Assembly: GCF_001951155.1 (NCBI RefSeq) | Contig: NZ_CP016359.1 | Span: 2,752,001-2,816,000, forward strand | Length of the DNA: 64,000 bases | DNA from: Christiangramia flava JLT2011 | GTDB lineage: Bacteria; Bacteroidota; Bacteroidia; Flavobacteriales; Flavobacteriaceae | Reading direction: 5' to 3' | Shown: piece after piece, positions 27,349-34,710 of the stretch | How the letters are laid out: every line of letters starts with the position of its first letter | How positions within the stretch are numbered: the first letter of the stretch is position 1 | Notes under the pieces: generated by a model | Told to the model about the DNA's origin: nothing | Database searches by the model: none | The model's input: only the letters and a program-made list of their open reading frames with translations | Made by a program: the position numbers and the translations under genes

Positions 27349-28098
27349 TTAAGAATGATCTTCTTCGATCTGTTCTTCTACTTTTTCCTCCAGTTTTTCC
27401 TGTTCGCGGCGCTCCTTCAGAAAATCTTTGAGCTGTTTGCCGTATTTTGATTTGCGAACTTTAGGATCCAACGATTTATAAATGGTATCCAAATATTTGA
27501 TATTGGCGTCGAAAACTTCGGAAAGTGCTAAATATGGAGCCAGTTCCAGGTCTTTGTTATTCAGCGCAAAATTCACGGTATAAAGGTATTTTCTTTTCAG
27601 CCATTTATCATACTTCTGGTCGATCTCCATCAGTTTTTGATCGTCGTTATCCCTTTCTGCTTCAAAATTTGCTTTGATGAGATCCAGGTTCTGATCGTTA
27701 AAACGTCCCATCATTTTGCGGTATTCTTCCAGCTTCTCCTGGTTTTTAGATGCTACCACCTTGGCTTTGGTCTCGAATTTTTCCAAAGTAGTGTTAATGG
27801 TAACCTGGCCCTGGTCTGCAAAGAAATCTATTCGATCATCATACTGGTTATTATCCACCTTCTGAAGATACAGATACATGATCTGCGGACTCTCAAGATG
27901 GGTTTCCATTTCAAACCTGGAATCGCCATTGATCACGGCCGAGTCTACACTCACCAGTGCCGTGTCTTCAATTTTCTGAAGATACAGCGTGCCTTTCTTC
28001 AAGCCTTTGATCTCACCGCTTACCATAAGATTGCTTTTTTTCTCAGAGCAGGAGGAAATACCAATAAGAATAACTAAAAGAAGACCTAATTTTTTCAT
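27349..28098 (-). CDS. DUF4369 lipoprotein
   Basis: A 249-residue predicted lipoprotein with a lipobox at about residues 13-18 (GISSC). Residues about 25-120 resemble DUF4369 (SGEIKGLKKGTLYLQKI, DSRFEMETHLESP), a domain usually placed before a thioredoxin domain in Bacteroidetes. Here the thioredoxin part is absent; instead there is a helical, charged tail ending in a Glu/Lys-rich segment. It is not a redox enzyme by itself. Its role is unknown. Confidence 0.78.
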   Translation of the reverse strand: MKKLGLLLVILIGISSCSEKKSNLMVSGEIKGLKKGTLYLQKIEDTALVSVDSAVINGDSRFEMETHLESPQIMYLYLQKVDNNQYDDRIDFFADQGQVTINTTLEKFETKAKVVASKNQEKLEEYRKMMGRFNDQNLDLIKANFEAERDNDDQKLMEIDQKYDKWLKRKYLYTVNFALNNKDLELAPYLALSEVFDANIKYLDTIYKSLDPKVRKSKYGKQLKDFLKERREQEKLEEKVEEQIEEDHS

Positions 28099-28152
28099 TT
28101 TTCGATTTCAGATTTTAAGGAGCGCAAATATCTTATAATTTTCCTTTTTTTA

Positions 28153-29442
28153 CTAACCGGTTGCCACGATTTGCATTAAAATTGTGCATAAAATGGCTCC
28201 ATAAGTTCCCACCACGTAACCGAAAACCGCCAGTAGTACGCCTACTGTTGCAAGCGAAGGATGGAAAGCTGCGGCTACAACCGGGGCTGAAGCCGCTCCG
28301 CCAACATTTGCCTGACTTCCCACGGCAAGAAAGAAATACGGCGCTTTGATGATCTTGGCAACCGTAATCAGTATAACTACGTGAACCAGTATCCATATAA
28401 GTCCGATGAGGATTAGTTCCGGCTGGTCAAAAACCATGGAAAGATCCATTTTCATCCCGATCGTAGCAACCAGGATGTAAATAAATACGCTCCCTATTTT
28501 ACTGGCTCCAGCCCCTTCATACGATTTGAATTTGGTAAAAGAGAGTCCGATACCAATCGCGGTGGCAATGGTGATCATCCAGAAAAATTGGGAAGAGAAG
28601 GAGGCTAGGGCGCTTTTACCGTCGCTGAACACTTCAAAATTAGCTAATAGGTATTCGGAAATATTATCAGCGCCAAAATGGGCAATCCCTACGGCTCCAA
28701 ATGCCAGTGCCAATAAGATCATAAAATCAGGCAATTTCGGAATACGGGTAACACTATCGGCATATTTGCTCACTTTTATCTTCAGCTCCTCAATCGCCGA
28801 ATTATCGGCCTTTAACCAGCGATCAATTCGTTCATTTTTGCCAATTCCCATGAGGATTGCTGCCATCCAGATATTTGCGACGACGATATCCACGAGCACC
28901 ATTCCGCCGTACAATTCGGTATTATACTCATAGATTTCCAGCATGGCTGCCTGATTAGCGCCACCACCAATCCAGCTTCCGGCGATGGTGGAGAGTCCGC
29001 GCCAGATGGCATCGGGTCCCGCGCCACCCAGAATATCGGGGAACAGGACAGAAATGATCAATAAAGCTACTGGGCCGCCAATGATAATTCCCAGTGACCC
29101 GGCAAAAAACATGATCAGTGCTTTTGGTCCCAGGTTGAAAATAGCTTTGAGATCGATGCTCAGGGTCATAAGTACCAGCGCTGCAGGCAATAAAAACCGG
29201 CTGGCAACGAAGTAAAGCTGGGAAGCTTCAGAATCTATCCACCCCAAAGAATTGAAAATAGCCGGTAACAGGTAGCACATCAGGAGTGCCGGTACTACCG
29301 AATAAAATTTTTGCCAGAATCCTTCTTTTTTAGAGGAAGTGAGGAAAACGAAGCCCAGAGCGATCATCAATAGACCGAAGACAATAGCGTCGTTTGTGAA
29401 AATTGGTGGGTTTTCCATAGAAATTGATAGCTTGGCAGGCAA
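28153..29442 (-). CDS. DUF819 family multi-spanning membrane protein
   Basis: A 429-residue integral membrane protein with about eleven hydrophobic helices. Recognisable DUF819 (YjcL-like) features include SLGWIDSEASQ, the GGGANQAAM stretch after a WRGLSTIAGSWIG segment, and GSQANVGGAASAPVVAAAFHPSL near the C terminus. The Gly/Ala/Asn motifs repeated in two halves resemble carriers of the Na+/anion or glutamate-type fold. The substrate is unknown. It is a single gene between the DUF4369 lipoprotein and the HAD phosphatase, all on the minus strand. Confidence 0.85.
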   Translation of the reverse strand: MPAKLSISMENPPIFTNDAIVFGLLMIALGFVFLTSSKKEGFWQKFYSVVPALLMCYLLPAIFNSLGWIDSEASQLYFVASRFLLPAALVLMTLSIDLKAIFNLGPKALIMFFAGSLGIIIGGPVALLIISVLFPDILGGAGPDAIWRGLSTIAGSWIGGGANQAAMLEIYEYNTELYGGMVLVDIVVANIWMAAILMGIGKNERIDRWLKADNSAIEELKIKVSKYADSVTRIPKLPDFMILLALAFGAVGIAHFGADNISEYLLANFEVFSDGKSALASFSSQFFWMITIATAIGIGLSFTKFKSYEGAGASKIGSVFIYILVATIGMKMDLSMVFDQPELILIGLIWILVHVVILITVAKIIKAPYFFLAVGSQANVGGAASAPVVAAAFHPSLATVGVLLAVFGYVVGTYGAILCTILMQIVATG

Positions 29443-29475
29443 AATACAATTTTTCTGGTATTCCCCTAAAAGAAA

Positions 29476-30282
29476 TTAAAGCTGCAGCAGTTTGTTGATG
29501 CTTTTGGCAACTCCATCTTCTTTTCCAGGAGCGGTCACCATATGAGCAACCTCCAGGACATCGGGTTTTGCATTTCCAACGGCAATGCCCATTCCAACGC
29601 CTTTCAGCATTTCAATATCGTTGTAATTATCGCCAAAAGCCATAGATTGTGATAAAGGAATGCTATAATGGCTCTTCAATAAATGTTCTACCGCGGTGAG
29701 TTTGGAGATCTGGCGCGGGGCAATCTCCAAATAGGTAGGTTTGGAGCGATACAGGTGCAGCGAATCGCCGTGGTGGTCTTTCAGAAAACTGGAAATGCTG
29801 TCGATCTTCTCTTCTTCTCCCATCGCCATGATCTTATGAGCACCTTTGGATTCTTCGTTCCATTTTGAGATGACGTACTCGTTTTTCAAAATTTCAGGAC
29901 TCACTTTAGTATTATGGATCTCGCGGCGCGTCCAGAAATCTTCTGAAGGGGCGTACCATTCATCCTGATGGTAGAGGCTGAGGTGCACGTCGTGATCCAG
30001 ATTGAAATCGTGTAATTCCTGAAGAATCTGCATTTCAATTTCGGTACTGCTGATGGGTTTTCCGTCTACGAGGATGAGTCCGCCGTTGTAGCTGATGAGC
30101 GGGAGCTCTTCAATTCCCAGTTTTTTCTGCAAATGTCTCATGGCAGCCGGCATCCGGGAAGAAATGAGGATGAACGGAATTTTCCCCTGCAGTTTTTTTA
30201 CAGTTTCAATAGTATATGTGGAAACGTCCCGGTTTTCGTTCAGGAGGGTTCCGTCAATATCAGAAAAGATGATTTTAAACAT
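29476..30282 (-). CDS. HAD phosphatase, Cof/YbiV type
   Basis: A 268-residue cytosolic phosphatase of the IIB-capped HAD group acting on sugar phosphates, nucleotides or similar small molecules. Motif I is DIDGTLLNENRD, motif II ISSRM, the Lys of motif III is in the ISKLTAVEHLL region, and motif IV is FGDNYNDIEML. It is the last gene of the SPFH operon and its ATG overlaps the stop of the small Arc-like gene by one base. The substrate cannot be told from sequence. Confidence 0.9.
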   Translation of the reverse strand: MFKIIFSDIDGTLLNENRDVSTYTIETVKKLQGKIPFILISSRMPAAMRHLQKKLGIEELPLISYNGGLILVDGKPISSTEIEMQILQELHDFNLDHDVHLSLYHQDEWYAPSEDFWTRREIHNTKVSPEILKNEYVISKWNEESKGAHKIMAMGEEEKIDSISSFLKDHHGDSLHLYRSKPTYLEIAPRQISKLTAVEHLLKSHYSIPLSQSMAFGDNYNDIEMLKGVGMGIAVGNAKPDVLEVAHMVTAPGKEDGVAKSINKLLQL

Positions 30283-30452
30283 TAGCTGTCTTTCTTGGTG
30301 TTTTTAGGGTGACGATTTGATTCTTTCAGCATTTTATTCAGCATCCACTCGATCTGGCCATTGGTACTGCGGAATTCATCAGCAGCCCATTTTTCAATGG
30401 CCTTCAGCATATCTTCGTCGACTCTCAGAGCAAATGCTTTCTTCTTGGACAT
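30282..30452 (-). CDS. Arc-type ribbon-helix-helix DNA-binding protein (56 residues)
   Basis: A 56-residue protein too short for many gene callers. It begins MSKKKAFALRVDEDMLKAIEKW and continues with NGQIEWMLNKML, the Arc/MetJ pattern: a beta strand (KAFALRV) that reads DNA, then two helices, with a basic tail (NRHPKNTKKDS). It starts 1 bp after the alpha/beta hydrolase gene and its TAA overlaps the HAD ATG. From memory, Arc-like genes next to SPFH genes are recurrent in Bacteroidetes. It may autoregulate this operon; see the direct repeats at 32751-32770. Confidence 0.87.
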   Translation of the reverse strand: MSKKKAFALRVDEDMLKAIEKWAADEFRSTNGQIEWMLNKMLKESNRHPKNTKKDS

Positions 30453-30453
30453 G

Positions 30454-31398
30454 TTATTCCAGAGATTTTACAAATTCAGTTAATACAGGAACCAATTCAG
30501 GATGAAGAGGTTGTAAAGGCTCATTATAAGATTTTGTATTGACCAGTCGATCTTCAGATTCTATGTTTCTGAAAATATGGTTCATCCCGTCGATGATCTC
30601 GAGTTCAGCTTCCGGGGCAGCTTCGGCAAGCATTTCAGCCTGCTCTTCGGTAACCTGAATATCTTTGGACCCATTGATGATTAGCATCGGGATATCGAGT
30701 TTGGCAATTTCTTCCGAAGGATCATATTTCATCCAGCTGTTCATAAATGGCTGAACACTTGGCCTGAAAATAGCCGAAAGCATTGGGTTGTACTGGGTAG
30801 TTTGGCCATTTTCCTTCATGTCGTCAAAGGCTACTCGGGCATTTTCAGCCAGGGGAGGAGCCTGCATGTTAATTTGTGCAACTACAATATTGTCTATTGG
30901 TTCCCCTGCGCCGGCCAGAGAAATGAATGCATCTGCATGGTCTTTCGCGGCGAGCATGCCAATGAGTGAACCCTCACTGTGGCCAGCCAGAATGATATGT
31001 TTAAAACTTGCTTCTTTTCGGAAATAGGTTTCGATGTCTACTACATCTTTAACGAAATCTTCAAAACGCAGATCTTTTTCTTCCATCTGGAGCTGCTGCA
31101 TTTTGAAGATTCGTTTGTCAAAGCGGAAGGAAGCAATGCCGGCGGCAGCGAGTTCTCGTGCAATTTTCTTGATGCCGTCATTCTTCATCATGGGCTGGTT
31201 GCCATTACGATCAGTAGGGCCGCTTCCCTGTATAAATATTACCAGGTTTTCGGAAGTTCCGCTGGCTGGCGTGGTCAACGTCCCATCAGTCATTTCATTG
31301 ATGCTGAGATCGGTTTCCACAAAGCTTGAATCAGTTTGACCATTGATAGTCATGCTTCCGCAGAAGATCATGACGAGAAAAAGTTTTTTAATGAGCAT
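30454..31398 (-). CDS. Exported alpha/beta hydrolase
   Basis: A 314-residue hydrolase with a signal peptide (MLIKKLFLVMIFCGSMTINGQ). The oxyanion region is IFIQGSGPTDRNGN, the nucleophile elbow is LAGHSEGSLIG, and the late acidic and histidine residues are in INGSKDIQVT and DGMNHIFRN. This is the serine aminopeptidase/acyl hydrolase type often annotated YqiA/S33-like. I use ATG 31398; a longer frame from 31434 would add 12 residues before the signal peptide. It overlaps the upstream PH-like gene by 11 bp, inside the SPFH operon. The substrate is unknown. Confidence 0.85.
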   Translation of the reverse strand: MLIKKLFLVMIFCGSMTINGQTDSSFVETDLSINEMTDGTLTTPASGTSENLVIFIQGSGPTDRNGNQPMMKNDGIKKIARELAAAGIASFRFDKRIFKMQQLQMEEKDLRFEDFVKDVVDIETYFRKEASFKHIILAGHSEGSLIGMLAAKDHADAFISLAGAGEPIDNIVVAQINMQAPPLAENARVAFDDMKENGQTTQYNPMLSAIFRPSVQPFMNSWMKYDPSEEIAKLDIPMLIINGSKDIQVTEEQAEMLAEAAPEAELEIIDGMNHIFRNIESEDRLVNTKSYNEPLQPLHPELVPVLTEFVKSLE

Positions 31399-31879
31399 GT
31401 CGCTTGATTTTGTTTTGATAATAATTGAGAACACTCTGCGCTTCGGAAGGCTTGCGGGTGCCGATCAGTAATTTTTTCGATTGGGTATATTCAATTTGGA
31501 TGCCAGTATTTCCGCCGATGTTATACGACTGCGATTTCCCCAAGCCTCTTACGCCTATGCCCCCGTATTCTGTCAGGGCGTTGTACTTGCGGAGGTAAAT
31601 TCCATCGATTTCAGACCATTTCAGATCCTTTCTAAAAAGATTAAATGGCGTGAACCAGGTCTTTATGCCGCCGGCATCAATCCGGGTATGCAGGCTGGAA
31701 CTGAAAATAAAAAGATATACGATGGCCATAATCGCAAGAGCGAAAAACAGGCCTTTATTCATACCGGCATCAGCAAAATCGTGCAGGAAGAATGGGCTGA
31801 GTACGACTGCCAGGTTCACCAGCAAAACCGCAAACATCCACCATTTTCTAAAAGATTGCTCTTCCTTAAAAACCCTCAT
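31388..31879 (-). CDS. Membrane protein with PH-like domain
   Basis: A 163-residue protein with two membrane helices (about residues 14-33 and 43-62), followed by a soluble domain resembling bacterial PH domains: TRIDAGGIKTWFTPF, LKWSEIDGIYLRKY and a C-terminal helix with PSEAQSVLNYY. No catalytic residues are evident. It begins 1 bp after the SPFH gene ends and overlaps the hydrolase gene by 11 bp, so it is likely co-expressed with SPFH and may work with it at the membrane. Confidence 0.7.
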   Translation of the reverse strand: MRVFKEEQSFRKWWMFAVLLVNLAVVLSPFFLHDFADAGMNKGLFFALAIMAIVYLFIFSSSLHTRIDAGGIKTWFTPFNLFRKDLKWSEIDGIYLRKYNALTEYGGIGVRGLGKSQSYNIGGNTGIQIEYTQSKKLLIGTRKPSEAQSVLNYYQNKIKRHAH

Positions 31880-31880
31880 T

Positions 31881-32741
31881 TTAATGATTTAGCGTTCCGG
31901 CATTCACTACCGGCGATGCATCTTTGTCGCCACATAGTACCACCAGAAGATTAGACACCATCGCGGAACGGCTTTCTCCATCCAGATCCACGATCTCTTT
32001 TTTGCTCAATTCGTCAAGAGCCATTTCCACCATGCTAACAGCACCCTCCACAATTTTATGACGGGCAGCAACGATGGCTGTAGCCTGTTGCCGTTTCAGC
32101 ATGGCGCTGGCAATTTCGTTGGCATAAGCCAGGTATCCAATTCGTGCTTCCAGGACTTCGATACCGGCAATTTCCAATCGTTCTTCAAGTTCCTTTTCGA
32201 GCGCATCGCTCACCTCGTTCATGCTGGAACGAAGCGTGATTTCTTCTTCGATACCTTCATCTGCAAAATTATCATAGGGATAGAGACTGGCAAGTTTTCT
32301 AACCGCAGCATCAGTTTGCACCACCACAAAATTTTCAAAAATATCCACATCAAAAGACGCTTTATAGGTGTCCCGAACGCGCCAAACAAGGATGGTGCTG
32401 ATCATCACGGGATTTCCAAGCTTATCATTCACCTTCAGTCGTTCACTGTCAAAATTGCGCGCTCGGAGGGAAATTTTCTTCTTGGTGTAAAACGGGTTTA
32501 CCCAAAAAAGGCCATTTTGCTTCACGGTACCACGATAATCTCCAAATAATAAGAGCACCCTTGACTCATTCGGATTCACCAGGATCAAACCCGGCAGAAT
32601 GAAAATAGCGATCAAGAAGCCCACGATCCAGATGGGATTTCCGGTTGTGGCAAAACCGGCAATGCTTCCGAAGAAGAAGACAACGAATAGGGCAAGCATC
32701 AGATAGCCATTTGAAGGCTTGAGTAGTTTTTCCTGTGACAT
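31881..32741 (-). CDS. SPFH (band 7) domain membrane protein
   Basis: A 286-residue protein with two N-terminal hydrophobic helices (about residues 14-50) followed by an SPFH domain (NPNESRVLLLFGDYRGTVKQNGLFWVNPF, VVQTDAAVRKLASLYPYDNF) and a coiled-coil with the typical RQQATAIVAARHKIVEGAVSMVE. SPFH proteins form membrane microdomain scaffolds and often control proteases; no NfeD partner is present. It is the first gene of a tight five-gene minus-strand operon. Helically phased TTTTGATAT repeats lie 10 bp upstream. Confidence 0.9.
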   Translation of the reverse strand: MSQEKLLKPSNGYLMLALFVVFFFGSIAGFATTGNPIWIVGFLIAIFILPGLILVNPNESRVLLLFGDYRGTVKQNGLFWVNPFYTKKKISLRARNFDSERLKVNDKLGNPVMISTILVWRVRDTYKASFDVDIFENFVVVQTDAAVRKLASLYPYDNFADEGIEEEITLRSSMNEVSDALEKELEERLEIAGIEVLEARIGYLAYANEIASAMLKRQQATAIVAARHKIVEGAVSMVEMALDELSKKEIVDLDGESRSAMVSNLLVVLCGDKDASPVVNAGTLNH

Positions 32742-32750
32742 GATTGAAAT

Positions 32751-32770
32751 TTTTGATATTATTTTGATAT
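32751..32770 (-). promoter_or_regulatory. Phased direct repeats upstream of the SPFH operon (possible Arc operator)
   Basis: TTTTGATAT occurs at 32751-32759 and again at 32762-32770, exactly 11 bp apart, starting 10 bp before the SPFH start codon. Ribbon-helix-helix repressors often bind tandem sites at about one helical turn, and the operon encodes such a protein. The link is inference. Confidence 0.4.
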
Positions 32771-32835
32771 CACTAATATATTAAATTAATTATTATGCTT
32801 TCACATTATTAACATTAAATTCTTATGGACTTCTT

Positions 32836-32843
32836 TATATTTG
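32836..32843 (+). promoter_or_regulatory. Candidate -7 element of the S1/P1 nuclease gene
   Basis: TATATTTG is a perfect TAnnTTTG match, 16 bp before the ATG at 32860. The -33 region is AT-rich without a clear TTTG. Confidence 0.5.
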
Positions 32844-32859
32844 CAAAAAAATTAAACTG

Positions 32860-33639
32860 ATGAAAAGAATTCTTGCCATCCTTTTACTGAGCTTAAGCCT
32901 GAACATCCACGCGGCAGATGCCGATTGGGGCAAGACCGGGCACCGCGCTACTGCTGAAATTGCGGAAGAACATCTAAGTAAAAAAGCTCAGAAGGCGATC
33001 AGTAAAATTCTTGATGGAAGAAGCCTTGCCTTTGTGGCCAATTATGCGGATGATATTAAAAGTGACCCCGCATTTCGCCAATATTCCCCATGGCATTATG
33101 TGAATATCGAGCCCGATGAAGAACAATATGTTGCGGAAAATGCCAGTGAAAACGGAGATCTTGTTCAGGCCATTCGAAAATGCGTATCCGTTTTAGAAGA
33201 TGAAAAGGCTCCACTAAAAGAAAAGCAGTTTTATTTGAAAATGCTGGTTCATTTTATGGGGGATCTGCATCAGCCATTCCATGTTGGACATGCTTCAGAT
33301 AAAGGTGGGAACGATGTCCAGGTAAGATGGTTTAGCGAGGGTTCCAATATTCACAGGGTTTGGGATAGCGATATGATCGATTTCTACCAAATGAGTTATA
33401 CCGAGCTGGCGCATAATACTGATGATCTTGATAAAAATGAGGTGAAAGCTATTCAGCAGGGAAATCTACTGGATTGGGTTTATGAGTCCAGAGAAATTGC
33501 TGAAGATCTTTATAGTGGTGTAAACAGTGGAGATAAGTTGGGGTACAAATATATGTATGAGCACATGCCAACCGTTTTGCACCAGTTACAAAAAGGAGGT
33601 TTGCGTCTTGCCAAAGTTTTAAACGATATTTATTCGTAA
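32860..33639 (+). CDS. Secreted S1/P1-type nuclease
   Basis: A 259-residue zinc nuclease with a signal peptide (about residues 1-19, ending HAA), predicted to degrade RNA or single-stranded DNA outside the cytoplasm. The trinuclear zinc ligands are visible in order: Trp in ADWGKTGH, that segment's His, Asp in NYADDI, His in WHYVN, His and Asp in VHFMGD, His in QPFHVGH, and His and Asp in NIHRVWDSD. In fungal S1/P1 the Trp is the mature N terminus; here one to three residues would remain before it. Its 3' end overlaps the convergent alkB-like gene by 10 bp. Confidence 0.92.
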   Translation: MKRILAILLLSLSLNIHAADADWGKTGHRATAEIAEEHLSKKAQKAISKILDGRSLAFVANYADDIKSDPAFRQYSPWHYVNIEPDEEQYVAENASENGDLVQAIRKCVSVLEDEKAPLKEKQFYLKMLVHFMGDLHQPFHVGHASDKGGNDVQVRWFSEGSNIHRVWDSDMIDFYQMSYTELAHNTDDLDKNEVKAIQQGNLLDWVYESREIAEDLYSGVNSGDKLGYKYMYEHMPTVLHQLQKGGLRLAKVLNDIYS

Positions 33640-34220
33640 CCAACTTTTCGAAAAGTCAGGTTCACTCTTAATGGTAAAGGCTTCTTGGTTTTAGGAACCT
33701 GGTGTCTGTAAAAATGCTGAGTTGCCCCGGCCATGATCAGGATACTCCCATTTTGAAGCACCATCTTATGTTTAATTTGGGCTTCGTGGCGGTGTTTGAA
33801 ATGAAAACTCCTTTCCGCACCAAAACTTACTGAGGCGATCGTGGGATTTTTTCCTAACTCTTTTTCATCATCGGAGTGCCAACCCATGGAGTCCTGGCCG
33901 TTTCGATAGCAATTTGCGAGACAAATATTAAATTTGCTGTTCGATAGTTTTTCGCAATCTTCTTTTATTTTCAGCAGTATATCCGGGAAATGTAATGGCT
34001 TCATCTGTAAACCGCTATAGGTATAACTCGTATTTTCTTCACCAAATAGCGCCGTGAGCCGGGGTTGTAGAATTTCCCTTCCGAAGATCTTAATAGGCTC
34101 CTGTTTCCAGAAATCAGCGTTTTCAAAATATTTTAAATATTCCTCGGTTTGGTTTTTGGAATAAAAGTCTGGATAATAGGTGATTTCGGAATCGGGTAGA
34201 GCAATACGTTGATTTTTCAT
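33630..34220 (-). CDS. AlkB-like 2-oxoglutarate/Fe(II) dioxygenase
   Basis: A 196-residue oxygenase of the AlkB family that reverses alkylation damage in DNA or RNA. The catalytic region reads NCYRNGQDSMGWHSDDE (iron-binding HxD), followed by the distal His in ATQHFYRHQVPKT and the 2-oxoglutarate-binding Arg segment LRVNLTFRK. I start at ATG 34220 (MKNQRIALPDSE); the longer frame runs into the upstream gene. The start overlaps the DoxX-like gene's stop by 4 bp, and the 3' end overlaps the S1/P1 gene. Confidence 0.93.
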   Translation of the reverse strand: MKNQRIALPDSEITYYPDFYSKNQTEEYLKYFENADFWKQEPIKIFGREILQPRLTALFGEENTSYTYSGLQMKPLHFPDILLKIKEDCEKLSNSKFNICLANCYRNGQDSMGWHSDDEKELGKNPTIASVSFGAERSFHFKHRHEAQIKHKMVLQNGSILIMAGATQHFYRHQVPKTKKPLPLRVNLTFRKVGYE

Positions 34221-34564
34221 AGATAAGAGTAAGCCCAGTAAATTAAAGCAAATTGCAGGGGAATCCGGAGAATCAGCACCCATTTTGGTAAACCGGAAGC
34301 TGCCTTTTCTGATCGTAGCATGTGAATGTGAACGGTAAAAAACACGATGAGCATCAGGATGATACCCCAAATAGCAAAGGGTCTAAGGTTTTTCCAGAAC
34401 AACATGATTCCCAGGGCAATTTCAAATATCCCACTGAGATAGACCAGAAATGCATGCGCAGGTAGATAATCAGGGATTATTCTTACATAAATTTTCGGTT
34501 TTATAAAATGATTTATTCCGGCGGCGATATAAATCACTGCCATTAAAATGAGGTGCCAGGCCAT
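34217..34564 (-). CDS. DoxX-like small membrane protein
   Basis: A 115-residue protein with four hydrophobic helices. IYIAAGINHFIKP, YLSGIFEIALGIML and the closing LPKWVLILRIPLQFALIYWAY match the DoxX-like superfamily, whose members are often redox-linked membrane proteins of uncertain function. It overlaps the alkB-like gene by 4 bp (ATGA), so the two are likely co-translated. Confidence 0.8.
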   Translation of the reverse strand: MAWHLILMAVIYIAAGINHFIKPKIYVRIIPDYLPAHAFLVYLSGIFEIALGIMLFWKNLRPFAIWGIILMLIVFFTVHIHMLRSEKAASGLPKWVLILRIPLQFALIYWAYSYL

Positions 34565-34710
34565 ATTTTTAAAAGCTTTACGGAAAATTACGGAATTTAT
34601 GTGAGAGTTTTATCGATTAAAAATTCCTTTCAACGAAAATAAATTTTGTGTAATTGCTTTAAATAGAGTAATTTCCCCACGCCAAAATCTAACCTAATCT
34701 AAACCTGTAT

